From contig JAJFLT010000249.1 of NCBI GenBank assembly GCA_021772555.1, positions 1 through 14,059 on the forward strand: a DNA stretch of 14,059 nucleotides, read 5' to 3'. Shown piece after piece: positions 7,580 through 13,294 of the stretch. The translations under genes were made by a program, and so were the position numbers. The notes under the pieces are model-generated. The model did not search any database, was not told the DNA's origin, and was given only the letters and a program-made list of their open reading frames with translations. The stretch comes from Opitutales bacterium (lineage in GTDB: Bacteria; Verrucomicrobiota; Verrucomicrobiia; Opitutales; UBA2987). Each line of letters starts with the position of its first letter. The stretch's first letter is position 1.

Positions 7580-8425
7580 ATGATTGTGGACTGCCATACC
7601 CATCTTTGGAAGAGCCCGGAAGAATTCAGTGAAGGTTTGCGCGACGAACTCGCTTCGGTCGGGTATAGCGATGAGATCATGGATGTTTCCCCTGAGCGGC
7701 ATGCCGCCGCCACCTCTGGAGCCGATTGTTCGATCGTATTTGGGTTGCGGGCGGCTCTTTCCGGATTCTTAACCGTCAATGACACGGTTGCAAAATACGT
7801 GCGAACCGACCCCGAGAAGTTGATCGGGTTTGCCGCTCTCGATCCGACAGAACCGGGCGTCCTTGAGGAGCTCGAGCGAGCTGTTGGACAACTGGGCCTT
7901 CGCGGGATTAAATTAACTCCGATTTATTCTGGATATCATCCCTGGGATGAGCGCGCTTGGCCAATTTATGAGCGGGCGGAGGCGCTTGAGCTTCCCATCC
8001 TTTTCCACCAAGGCGCTACATTTCCTAGAAAAGCTCCACTCAAATTCGCCCTGCCACATCAATTGGAGGACATCGCACTCCGGCATCCCAATTTGAAGAT
8101 CGTCGTTGCCCACCTGGGACACCCTTGGGAAGCGGAAACTATCGTTTTAATACGGAAGCAGCCAAATGTATTTTCAGATATTTCAGGCCTTCACGGAAGA
8201 CCCTGGCAGTTTTATAATTCTCTACGTCTCGCTGTTGAGTATGGAGTTGTTCATAAACTTCTTTTTGGAACCGATTTTCCGTTTTTTACTTTCGAAGATA
8301 CCGTGGATGGGCTCCACAACATAGTGGAGATGTCGCAAAAGATGGGGGTGCCTCCTTTGCCGACCGAATTACCCGACGAGATCATCCACCGAAACACTTT
8401 AAAGTTACTAGGATTGAAGGGGTAA
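7580..8425 (+). CDS. Amidohydrolase 2 family protein (TIM-barrel metal hydrolase, possible sugar lactonase)
   Basis: The product is 281 residues, a usual length for amidohydrolase-related proteins (PF04909 type). The metal-site pattern is complete: DCHTH near the N-terminus (His6, His8), FHQG (His143), VVAHLGH (His178) and FGTDFP (Asp232). The family includes decarboxylases and sugar-lactone hydrolases such as L-fuconolactonase and 4-sulfomuconolactonase relatives. Beside a dehydrogenase, a sugar-acid dehydratase and a 2-keto acid aldolase, a lactonase role (opening an aldonolactone made by the SDR or the aldo/keto reductase) is the best inference. No signal peptide is seen, so it is cytoplasmic. 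It is the first gene of the rightward operon and lacks a Shine-Dalgarno. ATG 7580 is chosen because the metal-binding DCHTH motif follows immediately, typical for the family. The SDR begins 60 bp downstream. Confidence 0.88.
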   Translation: MIVDCHTHLWKSPEEFSEGLRDELASVGYSDEIMDVSPERHAAATSGADCSIVFGLRAALSGFLTVNDTVAKYVRTDPEKLIGFAALDPTEPGVLEELERAVGQLGLRGIKLTPIYSGYHPWDERAWPIYERAEALELPILFHQGATFPRKAPLKFALPHQLEDIALRHPNLKIVVAHLGHPWEAETIVLIRKQPNVFSDISGLHGRPWQFYNSLRLAVEYGVVHKLLFGTDFPFFTFEDTVDGLHNIVEMSQKMGVPPLPTELPDEIIHRNTLKLLGLKG

Positions 8426-8485
8426 ATCGTAATTATTCCCGATGAGGAATCCAGTGGATCCACTTTTTACCACAGACTGAAGAAA

Positions 8486-9278
8486 ATGAAAAAATTGCAG
8501 GACAAAGTTGTTCTTGTGACCGGAGTTGCGAGGGTGAAGGGCATCGGAACGTGCAATTGCTCTGGCGATGGCTCGCGAGGGAGCGCAAATTGCCTGTGTC
8601 GACATCAATGAAAAGGGTTGCCGCCAAACCGCTAGCTTGGTTCGTAATGAAAAAACGCGGGCAATTGCCCTGAAGGCTGACGCGTCTAAAGCGAATGAGG
8701 TGGAAAAAGCGGTAAACGAAACAGTAGCCTCTTTGGGGGGCCTCGATATCCTGGTTAACAATGCGGGCGTGGTATGTTTCAGAAGCCTGATCGATCTGTC
8801 TGAAGAAGATTGGGAGAGGACATTCCAGATCAATTGCAAAGGTTACTTTCTTTTCTGCAGGGCTGCCGCAAAAGCGATGGTTAAACAGGGTCGGGGCGGA
8901 GTCATTATTAATATTTCGTCGATTTCGGCAACTCTGGCAGGGGCAATGAAAGTCCATTATTGTGCCTCCAAAGCGGCAGTGCACATGATGACTCAGGGGT
9001 TGGCCCTGGAACTGGCTCCGGAGGGAATCCGGGTCAATGAAATTTCCCCCGGCGCCATAGAAACCAATATCATCAAGGACGCGGGTATTCGCGAAGCGTT
9101 TGCCCGTATCCCCGGGGTTGATCGAACTCCGCTCGGGAGATCATGGGCAGGTATGGACATCGCTCCGGCCGCAGTTTTTCTGGCCAGCGATGATGCTTCT
9201 TTTATTACCGGGGCCAATCTTGTGATTGACGGCGGTCTCACAGCGGGCCAACCCGCGCTGGAGACTCCTAAATCGTAA
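8486..9278 (+). CDS. SDR-family NAD(P)-dependent oxidoreductase, frameshifted near the N-terminus
   Basis: The full gene begins at ATG 8486 (MKKLQDKVVLVTGVARVKGIG) but changes frame at 8548-8549. The natural continuation RAIALAMAREGA is read from 8550 in the +1 frame and runs to the stop at 9278. Removing one A from GGAACG restores a 263-residue classical SDR with the TG...GIG cofactor loop (12-21), NNAG (91-94), catalytic Ser145, and Tyr158/Lys162 in YCASK. As written, the first frame stops within about 40 codons. The second frame alone (ATG 8568, 236 residues) lacks the first strand and the glycine loop, and should not bind cofactor. This is either a sequencing or assembly error or a recent inactivation. 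The expected role is oxidation of a sugar or of a 2-keto-3-deoxy acid in the pathway encoded around it. It sits 60 bp after the amidohydrolase and 178 bp before the aldolase. Confidence 0.82.
8546..8552 (+). other. Apparent +1 frameshift site in the SDR gene
   Basis: The bases GGAACGT encode Gly-Thr in the frame of ATG 8486. Deleting one A gives Gly-Arg and restores the universal SDR sequence GIGRAIA. The upstream frame is conserved to this point and the downstream frame from it. The downstream frame has its own TGA at 8535-8537, so it cannot be extended further upstream by itself. Confidence 0.8.
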
Positions 9279-9321
9279 TTTAGTTTTCCGATTAAAAGGT
9301 TTTTACTTGCACTAATAATAT

Positions 9322-9343
9322 TTAACTGTTTATTAACTGTTTA
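9322..9343. repeat. Perfect 11-bp tandem repeat, two copies
   Basis: The unit TTAACTGTTTA occurs at 9322-9332 and immediately again at 9333-9343. The core TAACTGT also occurs in the sialidase promoter spacer (7280-7286) and before the aldo/keto reductase (13275-13281), so the copies could be regulator half-sites on one face of the helix. A simple slippage duplication is the alternative. Confidence 0.55.
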
Positions 9344-9415
9344 GATTAAATCATTGAAATGGTGACGTTGTGTATCATTTTTTGTGATCCAGATAAATAA
9401 TAAAACTTAACAATC

Positions 9416-9439
9416 CGCCCAAATATCCAAACTTGGGCG
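9416..9439 (+). promoter_or_regulatory. Inverted repeat CGCCCAA-N10-TTGGGCG upstream of the aldolase
   Basis: The 7-bp arms CGCCCAA (9416-9422) and TTGGGCG (9433-9439) are perfect complements around a 10-base loop, ending 17 bases before ATG 9457. There is no U tract, so it is not a terminator. It could be a leader hairpin or an operator. The alternative TTG start at 9433 lies inside the 3' arm, which favours the ATG at 9457. Confidence 0.45.
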
Positions 9440-9456
9440 AATGCGAACAAAAACCT

Positions 9457-10425
9457 ATGATGACAGTAGAAGAACTTCGAAGTAAACTCCGTGGTCCCAT
9501 CGTGGCCATGACAACACCTTTCAACCAAGACCTTTCGCTTGATCTCGATGGTTTACGCCGTTTGACGGAATTTTACATTGAGTCGGGAATTGAAACAGTC
9601 ATTGCCGGTGGAAGCACGGGGGAGTTCTTTTCCCTTACGGATGAAGAACGCAAGGAGGTGATAAAGACGGTTGTCGATGTCGCCGATGGCAGGATGACGG
9701 TCATTGCGGGCACTACCCATTCGGGGACGCAAAGCTGCATCGATCTGACTCGCTATGCCGAGGATGTGGGTGCGGATGGCGCGATGGTCACACCGCCCTA
9801 TTATGGTTATAATGGCGGAGGTTTTTCCTGCCTTTGCAGTCATTTTGATAAAGTCACACGGGCCACGAATATTGGGATTGTGGTATATTTTAGTGGGGTG
9901 GTTTTGCCTTTGGTCTCCGATATTCTGGCAAAACCGGACATGATGCTGGATTTGGTTGACGCATGCAACGGAAACGCCTCCGGGTTCAAGGATTCTTCGG
10001 GGAATTATCCGTTTTATAGAGACGTCAGTCTTCTCCTCAAAGATCGTGTATCCGTTATGGGCAGCGCCGGGATGAATTATTTCTACTGGGGCTTTAAGTA
10101 TGGATCCCCTTGTTCACTGACTGGGTTGGGAAACATATGGCCTTCGGTAGAGATCGAGTTTCATCAACATCTCTTGCAAGGCGAAGATGCGAAAGCCATG
10201 GAAATCATTATGCAAAAAGACCTTCCTTACCTGCGCGCTTGCACGAAAACACGCCGTTACTGGGCTTGTGTAAAAGCCCTTCTCGATATGTCAGGTTTAC
10301 CTGGGGGGCCGGTTAGAGGGCCGCTGCTGGCTGTGGAACCGGCAGATCGTGAAATGCTTGGGAATACATGCGCAAAGATGGGGTTGTTGGAATCACCTGA
10401 GCGGCTTTCCGCAGTTTCCGATTGA
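9457..10425 (+). CDS. DapA/NanA-family class I aldolase (N-acetylneuraminate lyase- or 2-keto-3-deoxy sugar acid aldolase-like)
   Basis: From ATG 9457 the product is 322 residues, slightly longer than typical DapA (about 290-300). The family pattern is clear: substrate-carboxylate loop GGSTGEF (51-57), VTPPYYGY (111-118), the Schiff-base lysine in GFKDSSGN (Lys178) and the proposed catalytic tyrosine in VVYF (Tyr144). The usual Y-N-x-P motif at this tyrosine reads Y-F-S-G here, which is unusual. The GSTGE variant resembles N-acetylneuraminate lyases, whereas the following EFFSLTDEE resembles keto-deoxy sugar acid enzymes, so substrate assignment is open. Candidates are N-acetylneuraminate (with the sialidase and NanM-like domain) or the 2-keto-3-deoxy acid made by the nearby dehydratase. 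It should cleave to pyruvate plus an aldehyde in the cytoplasm. An in-frame TTG at 9433 would add eight residues but lies within a hairpin. Confidence 0.88.
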   Translation: MMTVEELRSKLRGPIVAMTTPFNQDLSLDLDGLRRLTEFYIESGIETVIAGGSTGEFFSLTDEERKEVIKTVVDVADGRMTVIAGTTHSGTQSCIDLTRYAEDVGADGAMVTPPYYGYNGGGFSCLCSHFDKVTRATNIGIVVYFSGVVLPLVSDILAKPDMMLDLVDACNGNASGFKDSSGNYPFYRDVSLLLKDRVSVMGSAGMNYFYWGFKYGSPCSLTGLGNIWPSVEIEFHQHLLQGEDAKAMEIIMQKDLPYLRACTKTRRYWACVKALLDMSGLPGGPVRGPLLAVEPADREMLGNTCAKMGLLESPERLSAVSD

Positions 10426-10519
10426 GTTTCCCGGTTGGTTAAAGTGGAGAGGATTACGAAGCCTTCTTGATGTTCAAATAATCTTGCGACCTAAAAGTTA
10501 AGGAGATCGATTTGAGGAT

Positions 10520-10548
10520 TTGACGCCGTGCAGACGACTGCATTAAAT
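10520..10548 (+). promoter_or_regulatory. Candidate internal promoter before the sulfatase gene
   Basis: TTGACG (10520-10525) and TTAAAT (10543-10548) are separated by exactly 17 bp. Each is close to the sigma-70 hexamers (five and four of six). The start point would be near 10555, giving a leader of about 47 bases. The spacer contains the inverted repeat TGCAG-ACGA-CTGCA (10529-10542), a good position for a repressor. Confidence 0.5.
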
Positions 10549-10580
10549 CTCCGTCGGCGGGTATTCAATAGTTGGTGGAT

Positions 10581-10596
10581 ACCTGCACATGCAGGT
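10581..10596 (+). promoter_or_regulatory. Inverted repeat ACCTGC-ACAT-GCAGGT just before the sulfatase ATG
   Basis: This 16-bp sequence has perfect 6-bp arms around a tetraloop (or 7-bp arms around CA as DNA) and ends five bases before ATG 10602. Its 3' arm contains AGG (10593-10595), the only Shine-Dalgarno-like triplet, six bases from the ATG. The hairpin could therefore hide the ribosome site, or the palindrome could be an operator. Confidence 0.45.
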
Positions 10597-10601
10597 TGCA
10601 G

Positions 10602-12071
10602 ATGAAGGACACTAAAACTGAGAAACCCCTTAACGTGGTATTGATCGTCGCCGATCAAATGCGCGCGGATTGCGTGGGTTGCTATGGCAATGATCTTATC
10701 AGGACTCCAAATATTGACCGGCTATCCCGTGAGGGTACTACCTTCCGATGGGCTTTCGCGCAACACCCGCAATGTCTTCCCAGCCGGTCCTCCTTTCACA
10801 CGGGACGCTATTGTCACGAAAACGGGGCGATCTCCAATCATGTCGGGATGGCGGCGGATGAACGCACCTTGGGAGAATACATGCAGGATGAGGGGTATAG
10901 CAGTTCTGCCATAGGCAAGGTGCATATTTTCCCCACCAAGACCGAAACCAGCTTTGACCAGACGGTATTGTGCGGGGGACAAAATTCAGATGCCGTCAGC
11001 CCCGATGTCCTTCACGAAGATTATAAAAACTGGATCAAGGCCAATGGATTTTGGGAGGCTTTGCAAAAGACTTACGAGGGCCACGCTTCGAAAGCCTACC
11101 GGGAAAATTTTCAGGCTCTTCCGAGCCAGGTGCCGGCGGAAGCCTACATTGATTGCTGGGTGGGCGATCAATGCGTTGAACGCCTGAACTCTTTACCTGA
11201 GGATGAACCGTTCTTCCTTTTTGCAAGTTTCCCTAATCCGCACAACCCGTTTGAGCCACCGGAGCCTTATGCTTCGCTTTATGATCCGGAATCGATGCCT
11301 ATTCCGCGATCATTCCACAGTGATCTGTCGGACAAACCACCGCAACAACTGGCTTACAAAAGACACGGCAGAAAAAACATCGGCAGCAACTACGAGCATT
11401 TGGATATAGAGCGGTTGCAGCGTGTGATGGCTTATTATTATGCTTCGATCACACTGGTCGACGACCAGGTGGGCAAAATCCTAAAAACGATAGAGGAGAA
11501 TGGCCTAAGTGAAAACACCTGTGTGATTTTTATGTCCGATCATGGGGAGCTTTTAGGACATCATGGGATGCTGCTCAAAAGCACGGACCAATACCCTATT
11601 CTCTATGACAAGTCCCTCCATGTGCCTCTAATAATTCGCACGCCCGGCGCCCCCGAGGGCGTGACCGTGGACAGTGCGGTCGAGCTGGTAGATATCTGTC
11701 CGACAATTCTCGAAATTATTGGGGCCGGGATTCCGCCGGAAGTTCAGGGGCAAAGCCTGTCACCAGCCGTTTTTGGGGGGGCGGCCCCCCAGCGCGAATT
11801 TATCTTTGCCGAAAGTGGAGCGGTGAAAATGCTCCGAGGTGAGCGTTACAAGCTCGTTTACTATCCCGGTCAAACTTATGGTGAGCTTTATGACCTGGAG
11901 GACGATTCACTTGAAATGGACAACCTTTACGCTGATGCCTCTTACCACAATATTCGGCGAACGATGGAAAAGGCTCTTTTGGATCGGTTGATCCATATGG
12001 AGGCTCCACGCCAAGGTGAATCGTCGAAAGGACGAGCCTACTGGAGGACTCTCTACAAACTTCCTTTTTAA
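10602..12071 (+). CDS. Sulfatase (type I, formylglycine-dependent), apparently cytoplasmic
   Basis: From ATG 10602 the product is 489 residues. The sulfatase signature CLPSR (58-62) has Cys58 as the residue converted to formylglycine, followed by HTGRY (66-70). Other active-site elements are IVADQMR (15-21, metal aspartate 18), GKVH (106-109), FPNPHNP (210-216) and MSDHGE (311-316, metal ligands). The N-terminus (MKDTKTEKPLNVVLIVADQ) enters directly into the first core strand and has no signal peptide, unlike most polysaccharide-utilisation sulfatases. An intracellular role on an imported sulfated mono- or oligosaccharide is inferred. The exact ester cannot be named. The upstream TTG (10572) would add ten residues (MVDTCTCRLQ) and still give no signal peptide. 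The maturation enzyme is not in the window. The gene is 19 bp before the dehydratase gene. Confidence 0.92.
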   Translation: MKDTKTEKPLNVVLIVADQMRADCVGCYGNDLIRTPNIDRLSREGTTFRWAFAQHPQCLPSRSSFHTGRYCHENGAISNHVGMAADERTLGEYMQDEGYSSSAIGKVHIFPTKTETSFDQTVLCGGQNSDAVSPDVLHEDYKNWIKANGFWEALQKTYEGHASKAYRENFQALPSQVPAEAYIDCWVGDQCVERLNSLPEDEPFFLFASFPNPHNPFEPPEPYASLYDPESMPIPRSFHSDLSDKPPQQLAYKRHGRKNIGSNYEHLDIERLQRVMAYYYASITLVDDQVGKILKTIEENGLSENTCVIFMSDHGELLGHHGMLLKSTDQYPILYDKSLHVPLIIRTPGAPEGVTVDSAVELVDICPTILEIIGAGIPPEVQGQSLSPAVFGGAAPQREFIFAESGAVKMLRGERYKLVYYPGQTYGELYDLEDDSLEMDNLYADASYHNIRRTMEKALLDRLIHMEAPRQGESSKGRAYWRTLYKLPF

Positions 12072-12090
12072 GAAATTAGATTAGTTCAAC

Positions 12091-13263
12091 ATGAAAATTA
12101 CCCAACTGAAAACTTTCCTTCTAAATTCCGGTCAGCGGATGAATTCCATGACCGGATATGGTCCCAACTGGGTCTTTGTCAAAATCTATACGGACGAAGG
12201 CCTGACTGGTCTTGGAGAAGCCTTTCCCACCGGGAAAGCCAGGACGACCGAGGCGGCTCTTGATGAATATGCGCGATGGCTCATAGGCAAGGACCCCTCA
12301 CACATTTTACATCACTGGCAGGCTTATTATGTAGGTTCCCGTTACCCTCTTGGCACGGCCACAATGGGCGCCTTAAGTGCAGTGGAACAAGCTCTCTGGG
12401 ATATCGCCGGGAAGAGTTGTGGGCTACCTGTATATAAAATGCTCGGCGGTCCCACCCGGGAGCGCATCCGGCTCTATGCCGGCGGTCGCTACGTCAATGC
12501 CGCAGCCTCTCTCGTTGAAGGCGCCCGGCAGTCCGTTGAGGCAGGGTTCACGGCCGTCAAATTCGCACCCCATCCTCCGGGCTATGCCTCGAAATCCTTT
12601 GAAAGAGTGCTTGAGGAATCTGTGGAACGTGTCAAAGCGGTTCGAAATGAAGTCGGCCGAGATATCGGCATCGCCCTCGATTATCATGGCCGCAGTTTTG
12701 GGCCCTCACAAGCGGCCCAACTGGCGCGTGCCGTCGAGCCTTATCGGCCCATGTTTTTAGAAGAACCCGCGTTGACGGAATACCCGGATTCCACAGTTGA
12801 GGTCAAAGCGAAAACGGTCATCCCGATTGCCACCGGAGAACGCTGCATCAGCCGCAATCGGTTTCGCGCTATCCTCGAAAACAGGGCTGCCCATATTTTG
12901 CAACCAGAGCCGACCGTCTATGGAGGTATTTTGGAGACCGTCAAGCTCGCTGCCACGGCCGAGATGTTTGATGTGTCCGTGGCGCCTCACCAGGCAGGAA
13001 GCCCCGTTTCGCTCCTTGCTTGTGCCCATATTGACGCGGCTATATGCAACTTCTTGATCCAGGAGTGTAATGTTCTATTCGATGATCCTATGGTGCAGGA
13101 ATTGTTTAGCGGTCTGCCTGTTGTCAAAGATGGGGATTTAATTTTGCCGGAAACCCCCGGACTGGGAATTGACTTGAATGAAGAGGCCGCCAAAACCTAC
13201 CCCTACAAACCTTTCGACCGTAAGGTTGTAATCAATCCGGATGGATCAATCGGTCTCATGTAA
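12091..13263 (+). CDS. Enolase-superfamily (mandelate racemase/muconate lactonizing) sugar-acid dehydratase, D-galactonate dehydratase-like
   Basis: The product is 390 residues, normal for the family, with the alpha/beta capping domain first and the barrel from about residue 130. Active-site candidates are Lys157 (AVKFAPHPPG), Asp197 and His199 (LDYHGR), Glu224 (EEP), Glu250 (GER) and His300 (APHQAGSP). The spacing of Asp197/His199/Glu224/Glu250/His300 reproduces what I recall for E. coli D-galactonate dehydratase (183/185/209/235/285) within one residue. It should dehydrate an aldonate to a 2-keto-3-deoxy acid, feeding the DapA-type aldolase upstream. The precise substrate (galactonate, fuconate, other) cannot be fixed by eye. 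It follows the sulfatase by 19 bp and precedes the aldo/keto reductase by 31 bp, so it is co-transcribed. The start ATG 12091 has no Shine-Dalgarno. Confidence 0.92.
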   Translation: MKITQLKTFLLNSGQRMNSMTGYGPNWVFVKIYTDEGLTGLGEAFPTGKARTTEAALDEYARWLIGKDPSHILHHWQAYYVGSRYPLGTATMGALSAVEQALWDIAGKSCGLPVYKMLGGPTRERIRLYAGGRYVNAAASLVEGARQSVEAGFTAVKFAPHPPGYASKSFERVLEESVERVKAVRNEVGRDIGIALDYHGRSFGPSQAAQLARAVEPYRPMFLEEPALTEYPDSTVEVKAKTVIPIATGERCISRNRFRAILENRAAHILQPEPTVYGGILETVKLAATAEMFDVSVAPHQAGSPVSLLACAHIDAAICNFLIQECNVLFDDPMVQELFSGLPVVKDGDLILPETPGLGIDLNEEAAKTYPYKPFDRKVVINPDGSIGLM

Positions 13264-13294
13264 TGTTTAAGGTGTAACTGTTGGAGCATTTGTT

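Larger units (their letters stand above)
9279..9456 (+). promoter_or_regulatory. AT-rich gap (178 bp) between SDR and aldolase genes
   Basis: No gene and no convincing promoter or rho-independent terminator was found. The gap holds an 11-bp perfect tandem repeat (9322-9343) and a 7-bp inverted repeat (9416-9439), listed separately. Its size, larger than the other gaps around it, suggests a control point inside the operon. Confidence 0.4.

Noticed and set aside
8433..8984. 183- and 143-codon leftward frames opposite the SDR
   Set aside because: Antisense to conserved SDR motifs (NNAG, YCASK); no domain or start signal of their own.
9433..9456. TTG 9433 as start of the aldolase
   Set aside because: It adds eight residues with no family counterpart and lies in the arm of a perfect hairpin; ATG 9457 gives the usual DapA-family N-terminus.
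10572..10601. TTG 10572 as start of the sulfatase
   Set aside because: It adds ten residues without a signal peptide and would place the ACCTGC/GCAGGT hairpin inside the gene; ATG 10602 fits the core fold.
11774..11791. Very GC-rich hairpin TGGGGGG-GCGG-CCCCCCA as a terminator
   Set aside because: It is inside the sulfatase coding sequence (GGAAPQ), has no trailing U tract and the frame continues. It is at most a pause site or a homopolymer prone to sequencing error.
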